A stretch of DNA of 64,000 nt from Ustilago trichophora (Eukaryota; Basidiomycota; Ustilaginomycetes; Ustilaginales; Ustilaginaceae). The first letter of the stretch is position 1. Each line of letters starts with the position of its first letter. Below are positions 55,163-64,000 of the stretch, in pieces. Below the pieces are notes generated by a model, which worked only from the letters and a program-made list of their open reading frames with translations, did not search any database and was not told the origin of the DNA. The stretch lies in assembly GCA_900323505.1 (NCBI GenBank), contig OOIN01000024.1, forward strand, positions 496,001-560,000. Reading direction: 5' to 3'. Made by a program: the position numbers and the translations under genes.

Positions 55163-56890
55163 ATGCTCCCAGCCGTTCGAAGCCGTACCATCCGGCAAGC
55201 AGCCTTTAGCCTTGGTAGGCAGCAGAAACGCAATCTCGCCTCGGTATCGGACACGCCTTCTGTTGCCGGCACCACCGGCTCGATCAATGTCGAGCCTTAC
55301 CTTCTCGAGGAGCTTCCTTGCGTCGTTTCCGGTGACAAGGAAGCGATTTCAAAGCTTCCGCCCTTTGTCATTTCACGAGAGCGTGGATTCCTGCCTCGTG
55401 AGGATCCAATGGTCAAAATGCCCGCCGCCTTCTCGGGTCTCAACTCACTGCTTGACCGAATGACCATCCATCAACCCGCTGATAAGGATGGTCACCGAGC
55501 TACTGGTCTGCTTGGAAAAGGCCAGTTTGGTGATGCAGTTCTGGATGAGCTCAAAGTGGATGGTCCCGAGGCAAAGGCTGTCGATGCTGCGATTGAGTCC
55601 GGTAACTCTCATTTGCTGGCGGCACTGTTTAGGGACTACTGCTTCGCTACCAGCGCCTATCTGCTCGAACCTGTCGATCGCGCATACAAGGAAACTGGAT
55701 TCTACACACAGGGTAGAAACATTCTCCCTCGCCAACTCGCCGTACCCCTCAAAAAATTAGCTGACAAACTTGGACACTTTCCCTACATGGAATACGCATC
55801 ATCCTACGCCCTCGTCAACTACCTCTGCAAGGACCCCAATTACCAGGGTAATGCAGGAAAATATTCGTTCGACAACATGGAACTCATCCGATCCTTCGAA
55901 GACGCCTCGGGCTCTGAACGTGGCTTCATCCTGGTCCACGTTGAAATGGTCAGTTACACTGGAAAACTCGTCTCTGCCACCGAAGACGCTCTTCGAGCCT
56001 GTGATGCCAAGGACACTGCTGCGTTTGAAGATGCGTTTGAACGTCTTTTGCTCACTTATCGCAAGATCAACCAGAGCATGGAGACAATGTGGGGACGAAG
56101 TCTACCAGCTGATTATTTGAAGTATAGGAGTTTCATCTTTGGTACGGGACCTAAAAAGATGAATGCCATGTTCCCCGAAGGCGTTGTTTACGAAGGTGTT
56201 TCCGACCAGCCTCAATTCTACCGTGGAGAGAGCGGCGCTAACGATAGCATTGTTCCTACTGGTGACAATTTGCTGGAAATCACGGCTCACATGCCCAACA
56301 ATGATCTGACAAAGACTTTGCGCGATTTCCGATCCTACCGTCCCAAAAACCAACGAGAGTTCCTTCAACAACTCGAAGCAAGAGCCACCTTGGCTGGCGT
56401 TAGAGGCTTCGCCATGTCGACTTCTCCTAGGGCCAAAGCACTCTACGTACTTTTGGTGGATCAGATTCGAGAATTTAGAAACAGACACTGGATGTTCACC
56501 AAATCGTACATCATTCAACGTACCACCTACGACATTGCTACCGGTGGTTCTCCCATCCTCCAATATCTTCCCAACAATTTGAGCGTCGTACTCAAGGTAC
56601 TCGAGGAGAGCTTTAACGAGTTTACCGCCGAGGATCAACGTGCTCTTGGTGTCGAGGCTAAAGGTGCTAATCACAGGATTGGAAACGTGGAATTGCTTGA
56701 AAATGTAAACGCCGCCGGAAAGAGAGCGGGTGCACAGAGAAGAATGCTCGAGAGAGAAGTGGCAGATTTGCTGGCTGAAAAGGAAAAGAGAATTGAAAAA
56801 CTCGGCGGTGACGTGGAAAAGGGTAGAGGTATGATGGGTGAGCCTAAAAGTATGAAGAGAGGTGCAGTTGGTTGCGACGGCGTTGGTTGA
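55163..56890 (+). CDS. BNA2: Indoleamine 2,3-dioxygenase (heme), probable presequence
   Basis: Single exon, 575 residues. Family blocks are clear: RGFLPREDP, LGHFPYMEYASSYALVNY, RSYRPKNQREFLQQLEARA and LYVLLVDQIREFRNRHWMFT, where His442 (RHW) is the expected proximal heme ligand. The enzyme opens the indole ring of tryptophan to N-formylkynurenine, the first step of the kynurenine route to NAD. The N-terminus (MLPAVRSRTIRQAAFSLGRQ, then QKRNLASV) has many Arg and no acidic residue in the first 29, like a mitochondrial presequence; the yeast enzyme is cytosolic. A charged, probably coiled C-terminal tail (about 510-560) extends beyond the usual core. Subtype among fungal IDO paralogues is not resolved. 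Confidence 0.93.
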   Translation: MLPAVRSRTIRQAAFSLGRQQKRNLASVSDTPSVAGTTGSINVEPYLLEELPCVVSGDKEAISKLPPFVISRERGFLPREDPMVKMPAAFSGLNSLLDRMTIHQPADKDGHRATGLLGKGQFGDAVLDELKVDGPEAKAVDAAIESGNSHLLAALFRDYCFATSAYLLEPVDRAYKETGFYTQGRNILPRQLAVPLKKLADKLGHFPYMEYASSYALVNYLCKDPNYQGNAGKYSFDNMELIRSFEDASGSERGFILVHVEMVSYTGKLVSATEDALRACDAKDTAAFEDAFERLLLTYRKINQSMETMWGRSLPADYLKYRSFIFGTGPKKMNAMFPEGVVYEGVSDQPQFYRGESGANDSIVPTGDNLLEITAHMPNNDLTKTLRDFRSYRPKNQREFLQQLEARATLAGVRGFAMSTSPRAKALYVLLVDQIREFRNRHWMFTKSYIIQRTTYDIATGGSPILQYLPNNLSVVLKVLEESFNEFTAEDQRALGVEAKGANHRIGNVELLENVNAAGKRAGAQRRMLEREVADLLAEKEKRIEKLGGDVEKGRGMMGEPKSMKRGAVGCDGVG

Positions 56891-57590
56891 TCCGTCTTTC
56901 CTACCGGTTAGGATAGAGGAGATGATGGAGGAATGCAATCATCCAAGCAACCGCAATTGGATAGCACTTCCTTCTGCTTCCCTCCTCTCGCCCTCCTCCT
57001 TTCCATCTTCCCCCTGAAGCGCAAAAAAAAAAAAAAAAAAAACACAAAACAAAAAAAAACAAAAAAAAAAAAACACAAAAAAAATGTATAAGCCAATTCC
57101 CCTCCCATAACACACTTCAATCTCGACTCTCAACAGTCTCCCACAGCCTCGTTACGATCTCGCACTCTACTGTTCAACCAGCCTCCACACCTCCTCACGT
57201 CTCTCGGTATGAAATCAAGAAATCAAGAAAAAGTGCCACTTCACCCAATCACCTCTGTCTGCACAATTCACATCTAATTTGAGAGAGTAAAATAAAAAGA
57301 GATTAGCCAAAAAAAAGCCGGACCCGCGTTGAAGCGGCAGGGACATAAAGTACATGGGATAAGATGGTGACGGTGACAAGAGAGAGAGAGAGGAAGAGAG
57401 AGAGAGAGAGAGAGAGAAAGAAAATGCTAGGAAATGCAATTCTAGGATGCCAATACAGTGCGTTGTTGAAGCGGCTTTGTACGTGTTCCTTGTTAAATAT
57501 ATGTTGTGATCTATTGGTATACGGAAAGAAGAAGGCGGAATGTAATTGGGGTTCCCGTTGAAGGACCTTAACGAGCGGTGTATTTTGGAA
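56891..57590. other. Convergent spacer, IDO / PABA synthase
   Basis: No gene. A-rich tract with C interruptions at about 57022-57084 and (GA)n at 57379-57417. Confidence 0.6.
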
Positions 57591-60515
57591 TTAGGCTTCG
57601 ATGGTGGCAAGGGCGGTGACTTTGTCGAGCACCTCCTGCCATTCTTTCTTAGCGTCAGAGAGATAAGTAATTGCTCCACCAGCACCAATCGAGACGTCGT
57701 CTCCGTCAGCGAAGAGTGTGCGGATAACAACGGAAAAGTCGGCAGCTCCATCGCAGCCTAGCCAGCCAAGTGCGCCCGAGTAGATGCCTCTTCTGGCGCG
57801 AAGATCGTCGTCCCTCTCAGCATCAACCAGATTCAATTCAAGTCGTTCAAGCAGCTGAACACTGCGACGCTTAGGGGCACCCGTCATGCTACCCGGTGGG
57901 AAGCATCTACGAATCGCTTCAGTTGTACCGACCGAAGACTTGAGTTGTCCTGTAACGGTGGTTACCAACTGATGCACCGTCTCGTACGACTCGACTTGCA
58001 TGAGCTTGGGTACTGCAACACTGTCCGAGTCACAGAATGAAAACAAGTCGGCACGGATGAGGTCCACAATCATCAGGTTCTCAGCGCGCTCCTTGATATC
58101 AGCTGAGAGCTTGGCACGGCGCGCTTCATCCTCGCTCTCACGCCACTTTTGCTTGACCAGTTCCTCTTGCGATGAAGCTCCGCCAGCGCGCATGTCTTGT
58201 TCACCAGGTCCAAAGCCAGCGCGAGCAAGTGTACCCTTGATAGGCTTCATTTCGACCTGACCGTCCGAGGTAATACGCATGAATCGTTCGGGACTCGTGC
58301 TGAGAATGGCTCGTCCGCGCTTTCGAACGTCTCCCCCATCCGAGCTCTCGGGGAACGATGGAAGCTTGATAAAGGCAGAGTATGGGGCAGGATTGCGAGC
58401 TCGGAGTTTGCAGTAGAGGTCAAAGTGGTCGGTATCGGCTGTATCGGGTAGCAAAGAGAGTGGTGGCAGACGACCTCGGAATTGGTTGGTCATGCAGAGC
58501 TCGTAGCTCTCGCCAGCAGCAATGAGCTCTCTGGCCGACTCGATCTGGTCCATGTAATCTTCAGCCAGCATTCGAGGTCGCAGTGTCGGCATCGCGTTTC
58601 GGAAGGCTGCTGCGTTCTGGGCTGCATTTGCGAGGCTTGAGCTCGAGCCTTGATTCGAAAGCGAAAGAAGGTTTTGGAGCGTTTCTCGCATCCACGCCTC
58701 GGCATCTGGCTTGTCAAGAGCCCAGCGAGACCAAGACTTTCCCTCGCCTTGCAGTTGTCGGAGAGCTTCGTCGACCTGGCCCAGACGACCAGGTAGTGTT
58801 GAAGTGTCCGAAGCGCTGTCGACCAGAGCAAATGCAATCCATTGCTGAAGATGATGGTCGAAGGCAAGCACTCTTGGGCAGTATAGGAATTCGGCGTCGA
58901 ACGCGTTGTGATTGCTTCCAGTCAGAGCCCGAGTATCGAGCTGTAGACTCTCATTCTTCATCTCGTAGCCCCAGTAGCCAGTGAAGCCGGTGCGGAAGAT
59001 GCTGCCCTGCTGATCAGCATCAAGCAGGTCAGTGGAAGCTGTCGCGTCGATCGATGACTGCAGCTGACCTTGCAATTCATTCATGAACGACCAAAGTGTG
59101 GCTTTCTCGGAGCCGGCCAATGAGATGTTGGAAGTGAAGCTCTCATCGCCCGAGACGCTGATGTTGTCGCTGCCGTCCTTGTAAGAGAGTAGAAAAGATG
59201 GTATTGCCATAAACGAGTAGCGACTGTGCGGATCCTTATGTCTTGCACTGTCGAGCCAGACTGCTCCAGCGGGGCTGACATGCCGGAAAATCTGGTCAAA
59301 GATGCGTTCCATATCAGGAGAGCTTTCTGACATGATGGCGGCGGAACGACGCGCCAGAAGATGGAAGGAAGATTTGTGCGAGGTAGAATTATTGGAAGAA
59401 GCCAGAGTACAGACCTTGGTATCGCTTGCGAGACAACGTTGGCCGGCAAGGGTCAGATGCGCTGGGAGAGTAAGGTCAGCAGAAGCCCAAGAATTGACTC
59501 TGTTGAAAGCATCGGCTGAGATATCGGCGTTTCCGTCCTCGGTGCGTTGGATCCAATAATGGCGGACAATGTCAAGGAAGTTGGACATGATCCTGTGACC
59601 CCACGTGGACTCGATACTTTCAGGGTGGAACTGTACACCGTGGAAGGGCAAAGTCTTGTGCTGCAGGGCCATGATGGCGGGAGAAAGGGCAGTGTCAGGG
59701 ACGGTCATCATGTCCACATCCATGGCGTCACCTAGACTTGTCGCCTCGGATAGGGTCATTTCGCCGACCTCGGAAAGGTGCTCGGAGCCGTTGCGGGAAG
59801 AGACAGGGACCGTGGAGGGGGAACGACTGAGAGAGGCAAGGTCACGGTGCTTGAGTGATGCAAGAGGTTCTGAAGGCACACGAAGTGGAGCTGGCGGTAA
59901 TGACTTCTTGGTGTTGCCTGGCCTGGGAGGGGGCGCTGAGGAGACTTGATCGTAGCTCCATGCAGTGACTTGGAGGCAGTCGGGCAGGGTATCTGGATCG
60001 ACGACCAAGCTGTTGTAGCGGATCACCAAAGCGTCTTGAGGAACGCCATCAAGAAGTGAAGTGGTTGCTGTAGAAGTAGGCATTGTGATCTGGAGCTTGC
60101 TGTGTAAGCCATGTCGGACACTGACAGCACGCTTGACACCACCACCAAAGGCAAGCGCAAGTCCCTGGTGACCTAGACAGACGCCGAGGACAGGGAGATT
60201 GAGAGTGTTGTCCTTGAGCAATGTTTCTGCTGCTCCAAAGTCGGCAGCCTTGTCCGGGCTACCAGGTCCTGGTGAGAGGATAATGGCATCAATGTGAGGA
60301 CGTACGAGCTGGTGAAAAGCTGCGGGAGCGAGTAAAGGATGCGTGTGTGGGAGAACAATGATACGCTCTGCTATTCTGCGGGTGAGCTGTTGTGCGGAAG
60401 AGCAATCATGGTTGTCGGATTGTGAGTCGGTGGTAGAATGCAACAAGGAGAGCAAGTTGAGGGTATACGAGTCGAAGTGGTCCACGATGAGTAGACGTGG
60501 AAGTTGAAGAGACAT
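57591..60515 (-). CDS. ABZ1: Para-aminobenzoate synthase (PabA-PabB fusion, ADC synthase)
   Basis: Single exon, 974 residues from the ATG at 60515 (MSLQLPRLLIVDHFDSYTLN); in-frame ATGs at 60542 and 60644 would lengthen it but family similarity starts here. The N-terminal class I glutamine amidotransferase has nucleophile Cys113 (GVCLGHQG) and the His297/Glu299 pair (QFHPES). The C-terminal chorismate-utilising domain has STSPERFMRI, PIKGT with Lys760, GAPKRRSVQLLERLE and GIYSGALGWLG. The Lys in PIKGT, where anthranilate synthase has PIAGT, marks aminodeoxychorismate synthase, which makes the folate precursor from chorismate and glutamine. A Ser-rich insert sits between the catalytic Cys and His of the amidotransferase (about 190-275). 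It diverges from the PPR-like gene and converges with IDO. Confidence 0.95.
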   Translation of the reverse strand: MSLQLPRLLIVDHFDSYTLNLLSLLHSTTDSQSDNHDCSSAQQLTRRIAERIIVLPHTHPLLAPAAFHQLVRPHIDAIILSPGPGSPDKAADFGAAETLLKDNTLNLPVLGVCLGHQGLALAFGGGVKRAVSVRHGLHSKLQITMPTSTATTSLLDGVPQDALVIRYNSLVVDPDTLPDCLQVTAWSYDQVSSAPPPRPGNTKKSLPPAPLRVPSEPLASLKHRDLASLSRSPSTVPVSSRNGSEHLSEVGEMTLSEATSLGDAMDVDMMTVPDTALSPAIMALQHKTLPFHGVQFHPESIESTWGHRIMSNFLDIVRHYWIQRTEDGNADISADAFNRVNSWASADLTLPAHLTLAGQRCLASDTKVCTLASSNNSTSHKSSFHLLARRSAAIMSESSPDMERIFDQIFRHVSPAGAVWLDSARHKDPHSRYSFMAIPSFLLSYKDGSDNISVSGDESFTSNISLAGSEKATLWSFMNELQGQLQSSIDATASTDLLDADQQGSIFRTGFTGYWGYEMKNESLQLDTRALTGSNHNAFDAEFLYCPRVLAFDHHLQQWIAFALVDSASDTSTLPGRLGQVDEALRQLQGEGKSWSRWALDKPDAEAWMRETLQNLLSLSNQGSSSSLANAAQNAAAFRNAMPTLRPRMLAEDYMDQIESARELIAAGESYELCMTNQFRGRLPPLSLLPDTADTDHFDLYCKLRARNPAPYSAFIKLPSFPESSDGGDVRKRGRAILSTSPERFMRITSDGQVEMKPIKGTLARAGFGPGEQDMRAGGASSQEELVKQKWRESEDEARRAKLSADIKERAENLMIVDLIRADLFSFCDSDSVAVPKLMQVESYETVHQLVTTVTGQLKSSVGTTEAIRRCFPPGSMTGAPKRRSVQLLERLELNLVDAERDDDLRARRGIYSGALGWLGCDGAADFSVVIRTLFADGDDVSIGAGGAITYLSDAKKEWQEVLDKVTALATIEA

Positions 60516-60890
60516 TTTCGGCACGTTGGAGATGGGCAGCATTGCTTCCGATGATAGGTCTAAGAGGTAGATAGTGATTGCAACGCATCCATCAGAGTGT
60601 CTAGGGAAGCTGCATGCTGAGTTGTCGAATGAAGATCGGCGCACTGGAAACGTCCAGAGCTCTGAACGGTCAGATAAAGGTCTAGATGATACCTCCCTCG
60701 ATCGACCTGACTATGTTGGTGATTAGGTTGTTGTACAGGAAGAATGACGACCTCGAGGGGTGTGAGGAAGGAGGACAAGCTGGATTGATGCTGCGCCCTC
60801 TCAGAGTTAGGTCAACAGGGTTCAGAAGTCAATAATTCTTAAGCTTTTCATGCAGATCAGAGCCGTCACGACCGACCAAAATTCTGAGCT

Positions 60891-60910
60891 TACTGTACAG
60901 TACTGTACAC
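60891..60910. repeat. Extended CTGTACAG palindrome
   Basis: TACTGTACAGTACTGTACAC context between two divergent genes. Confidence 0.6.
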
Positions 60911-60992
60911 TGAGTATCGTGCGAATAGAAGAAACCAAGAATAATGAACCCTTTTTCTTTGGCAGCTGCATGATGGCCTCTTGGAAAAAAGG

Positions 60993-61034
<42 letters not shown>
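60993..61034. repeat. 42-A homopolymer
   Basis: Longest homopolymer in the window, separated by GG from a further six A. Length may be unreliable in the assembly. Confidence 0.9.
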
Positions 61035-61037
<3 letters not shown>

Positions 61038-61355
61038 GGGTTGCGGAGGAAGTGCATCTTTGGATTGATATTCGTGGTGGTCGTATGAATGTCGACCCCT
61101 CCATCATAGAGCATCATATTGCACCCAGGGTTCGCCAAACACCACCCTTGCGCCCCAAACAGCATAACGCTTTCGATTCCATCGCTTTGACGTGCGAAAC
61201 ATTCGAGGCTCTTGCAATGTTCTCCATCAATCATCGACCCGTTCTTGTCTAAAAGCAACCAGACTGCGACCACCGAAACTGCGTGTCTCGTGACGTCTTG
61301 TCCTCGGCGTCATACTCACACGCATCCAAGTCGCGGCTGGTCAAGCCTTGGTCCG

Positions 61356-64000
61356 ATGCTGCGATCGGCCTCGGGTCGTCTGTACAAGGGCGTACCAAAA
61401 GCAACCACAACAATCGCACCATCGCTCCTTTCCGACACTCAAACAGCTGCATCCATCTCGTATCGTCACCTGTCCTCCAACTCAGCACAGCCTCGACGTC
61501 GGCATCCCCCAAGACTATCAGCAAACTCAGCAACCACACCACTTGCGCAGCATCTCTTCAGCCCAACTTCCCAATCAGCTTTTCACTCGGTTTCTTACTT
61601 TAGCGCATCTCATCCCGACTCCCATCACACTTCATTCAACCGCATCGCTGGACCATGCCGGTCTGAGCGTTACCTTCCTCCTTTACTGGACATCGAATTG
61701 GTCGCCCACAATGACGCGCAACAGGCTCTCTTTCATGCCATTCAGCATCTCGACGCTGACTTGTCCTGGCATCTTTATCAACAGCTCGGCAGAGCTCGTC
61801 TCAGTCTACCTGCTCCCGTCATCGATCTCCTCATCACTTTGCAATGCCGTAAATCCGTAAGGAGTAGTCCAGACAACATCATTGACGGTCCTGCTGCCGT
61901 CCGCCAAGTTTGCGATAGAGCTCTTCTTCTCTCTCAAGACAAAGCGCGATGCCAACCTGGCACCTCCGCTAAACCCTTATCATCATCAGCGAACAAACAT
62001 AGCCTCTCGACGCTTTCTCCCCCACTCTCGCTCAGGCTTCTCTACCTTCTCATCGTGGAAGAGGAGCAGATCGCAGCATCAAGGTCGCCTCGACCTGCCC
62101 ATAGGCGCAAGCATCTCTCGACCATCTTGGAAGCGCTCTCGACCAACATCGATCTTCACCGTGACTTTGCAGAGCAACACGTCGACATTCAACTCCGTGG
62201 ACGTCTTGCTGCCACCCTCTCCCGTCTTGGCTCCACAGATGCTGCTTTTCGCCAATTGCAATCGCTAGCACACCAAGCTTCTCCATCAGACCAGGACCTC
62301 TTCATCGATCCACGCCCTTTCGACCAGCTCTTATCGGCCCTCGCCAGACAGAACACAATTACTTTTCGTCGCCCCGAGTTTCTTCCCTCTCCCATTGACC
62401 TCGTGCCATCTGCCATAGACGAAAATCAGCCTATTCTTCGAGCCCTGCGTCTCACCTTATCAGCTCAGGTTCAAGCATCCAAGGCCAATGTACACAAGTG
62501 TCTTCAAGCCTTGGACTCGGCGACGCTGTGGTGGCTCTTACCTTACGAGCTCGATGGTAGTCCAAATGGCTCTAGGCAGCTCCCCGATGACCGTTACCCT
62601 CTCAAGACAAAGTGGCATCCTTGGCAAAGCTCTGCTGATGGCGCGCCCATCTCGCAAGATTTTCTCGATTCTTTCGCCGAACGAGTCGCTCTCGTACTTG
62701 CTCAACGCGGCATCCTACAGCCCGCCCTGCACATCTTCGATAGCCTCTCAACTTCGAACAACAGCAGCGACAACGGACAACAATCTTCCGCCAACGTTCC
62801 TGACCACGATCTCTTCACTGTGGTTCTAGAACAGCTGGCTGAACGTATGTATTCAAATACCGTCGCAGATGCTCCCAAGTCTCTGGATACCCATAGAGGC
62901 CTCTCTTCGGACCTCCACTTGGTCATCAAGGTCTACAGCATCGCGCATTCCATAGGTGTCGATCTCGATTCCAGACTCAACCAAGCAGTCATCAAGGCAT
63001 TCGCTTCTTGCTTGCCTACAGCCATCGTCAACCTTGGCCCTGCAAGAGCTCGTCACACCAATGTCAAGTCTCACATTGCGCAACGGAATGAGCAGCATGG
63101 CAGTCGACAAGCTTTGCAAATCTATCTCCGCCGTTTTTCAGGCATGATCCTTGCGCAGGATCCCGACTTGAGCAATGGCAGTCTCAGCTTTCCTTCTCAA
63201 GCCACCCTCCTCGGACTCCACATGCGCACACGTGACTATACTGCCTCGAAACGTCTTTACCAGCTCATTCGTCTCCGCGAGCCCACCCGAGAACTTTGGT
63301 CAGATGATCCCCAAGCCGCCTCGCTCGCTCGTTCAGCGCTGCATCCTTTGGCTGCACCAGACCACGGCACCTTCATGTGGCTCTTTGCCGAAAGCCTTCG
63401 TTCTGCACCTAAACCCTTCTTCGCGGTGCGGCTCTACTTGGACTGGCTGGCGAGTGGCAATACGCTCCCCTCTAGCCTCATCGCCATCTTCATACAAGCT
63501 TTGCTGCGTGCTGGTCACACCACCATCGCCCAGCGCGTCTTCCATGATTTGCGAGAGGAGCGTGTATGGCTGCCTGCTCGGCTTGCTCGCAGTTTTGTCA
63601 CCTCGTTTGCAGAGACTGGTTATCCAGACGTTGCCATCGAAATGGCCTGTACCGCCGCAAGCAACGCAGCTGCTACGACTTCCTTCCAAAGGATTGGTGC
63701 CGATGCCGATGGAAGCTCGTACGATCGTGATGCCTGGCTTCTCACTTCTACGCTCAACTTGATCAGCATCGCCCTGGATCGGTCGAGTAGAATTCTGTCT
63801 CAGCAGCACGATGCCGATTTGCATCACAAACTGCTCCGCCTCTTTGACGAGTTTCGGTTGGGTCTCACCCATCATCTGTTCAGCACACTGTCTCCATTCA
63901 GACATTACGACGCACCGCAGGCGAAGACCAGGAGCCAAGTGACGCTCCAAGATGTCCGAATGGCCTACAATGCCATCGTGAGAGTAAGACTGTCCGCAGT
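61356..64000 (+). CDS. PPR-like, probably mitochondrial protein (partial, 3' end missing)
   Basis: The frame is open from 61191 (after a stop at 61188-61190) to the window end; the first ATG at 61356 gives 881 codons. The start (MLRSASGRLYKGVPKATTTI) is Arg/Lys/Ser/Thr-rich without acidic residues, a good mitochondrial presequence. The body is a series of helix pairs, for example ALLRAGHTTIAQRVFHDLRE, SFVTSFAETGYPDVAIEMAC and VTLQDVRMAYNAIVRVR at the edge, with the AxxVFxxL and TYN/AYN-like pattern of pentatricopeptide repeats. PPR proteins bind organellar RNA. Repeats are degenerate and other helical-repeat families cannot be excluded. No frame break is seen across 2.6 kb. Confidence 0.8.
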   Translation, partial: MLRSASGRLYKGVPKATTTIAPSLLSDTQTAASISYRHLSSNSAQPRRRHPPRLSANSATTPLAQHLFSPTSQSAFHSVSYFSASHPDSHHTSFNRIAGPCRSERYLPPLLDIELVAHNDAQQALFHAIQHLDADLSWHLYQQLGRARLSLPAPVIDLLITLQCRKSVRSSPDNIIDGPAAVRQVCDRALLLSQDKARCQPGTSAKPLSSSANKHSLSTLSPPLSLRLLYLLIVEEEQIAASRSPRPAHRRKHLSTILEALSTNIDLHRDFAEQHVDIQLRGRLAATLSRLGSTDAAFRQLQSLAHQASPSDQDLFIDPRPFDQLLSALARQNTITFRRPEFLPSPIDLVPSAIDENQPILRALRLTLSAQVQASKANVHKCLQALDSATLWWLLPYELDGSPNGSRQLPDDRYPLKTKWHPWQSSADGAPISQDFLDSFAERVALVLAQRGILQPALHIFDSLSTSNNSSDNGQQSSANVPDHDLFTVVLEQLAERMYSNTVADAPKSLDTHRGLSSDLHLVIKVYSIAHSIGVDLDSRLNQAVIKAFASCLPTAIVNLGPARARHTNVKSHIAQRNEQHGSRQALQIYLRRFSGMILAQDPDLSNGSLSFPSQATLLGLHMRTRDYTASKRLYQLIRLREPTRELWSDDPQAASLARSALHPLAAPDHGTFMWLFAESLRSAPKPFFAVRLYLDWLASGNTLPSSLIAIFIQALLRAGHTTIAQRVFHDLREERVWLPARLARSFVTSFAETGYPDVAIEMACTAASNAAATTSFQRIGADADGSSYDRDAWLLTSTLNLISIALDRSSRILSQQHDADLHHKLLRLFDEFRLGLTHHLFSTLSPFRHYDAPQAKTRSQVTLQDVRMAYNAIVRVRLSA

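Larger units (their letters stand above)
60516..61355. other. Divergent intergenic region, PABA synthase / PPR-like gene
   Basis: Shared promoter region, with a CTGTACAG copy at 60893-60900 followed directly by a second ACTGTAC half, and a 42-A homopolymer at 60993-61034. The frame of the downstream gene is already open from 61191 but has no ATG before 61356. Confidence 0.6.

Noticed and set aside
56102..56938. 278-codon open frame on the minus strand
   Set aside because: Antisense to the 3' half of the IDO gene, which has clear family motifs.
55163..60515. IDO and PABA synthase as a metabolic gene cluster
   Set aside because: Both touch chorismate/tryptophan chemistry, but they are convergent, serve different pathways and have no other pathway genes nearby.
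61348..62268. Shorter plus-strand open frames (170 and 128 codons)
   Set aside because: They overlap the long PPR-like frame that stays open for 2.6 kb to the window end and are shadows of it.

Overview
This is a stretch of nuclear chromosome from a filamentous or yeast-like fungus, most likely a smut (Ustilaginales, Basidiomycota). The evidence is protein-level: long, mostly single-exon genes with Ser/Gln-rich linkers; a few short GT-AG introns (78-196 bp) with CTRAC-like branch sites; genes on both strands without operons; and fungal hallmark families (AreA-type GATA factor, Zn2Cys6 factor, Trs85, OAC1-type carrier, bifunctional PABA synthase, indoleamine 2,3-dioxygenase). The species cannot be named from sequence reading alone. 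The window holds 15 protein-coding genes; the first and last run off the ends. No tRNA, rRNA, transposon or CRISPR array was seen.

Layout. 1-2310 (-): 5' part of a two-finger GATA factor. 4369-8508 (-): TRAPPIII subunit Trs85/TRAPPC8. 9107-12550 (-): class I alpha-mannosidase (GH47), a type II membrane protein. 13613-16624 (-): Zn2Cys6 factor. 16625-23442: an unusually long gene-free, microsatellite-rich tract. 23443-26826 (-): large Ser-rich protein of unknown function. 29748-30908 (-): SURF4/Erv29 cargo receptor, one intron. 33218-34333 (-): mitochondrial carrier of the oxaloacetate/sulfate type. 37403-39612 (+): GCK-III/Mst3-type Ste20 kinase, two introns, poly-Q tail. 40005-43210 (-): COG complex subunit 2, with an apparent one-base frameshift. 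43707-45301 (+): 3-ketodihydrosphingosine reductase, five exons. 45564-47003 (-): La RNA-binding protein. 47781-49028 (+): single-span membrane protein of unknown function. 49441-49974 (-): cyclophilin with possible dual targeting. 51708-53783 (+): ankyrin-repeat protein. 55163-56890 (+): indoleamine 2,3-dioxygenase. 57591-60515 (-): PabA-PabB fusion. 61356-64000 (+): PPR-like, probably mitochondrial protein, cut by the window end.

Several genes serve the early secretory pathway (Trs85, GH47 mannosidase, SURF4, COG2, KDS reductase), but they are interleaved with unrelated genes on both strands, so this is probably chance rather than a functional cluster.

The most unexpected non-coding signal is a palindrome, CTGTACAG, usually inside a longer GTACTGTACAGTAC-like context. 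It occurs at least ten times between genes and once in a coding region, where about one copy would be expected in 64 kb. It grades into an (AGTAC)n pentanucleotide repeat. I found no convincing new multi-gene system; the best leads are this motif, the COG2 frameshift, the 6.8 kb gene-free tract and two lineage-specific-looking proteins.
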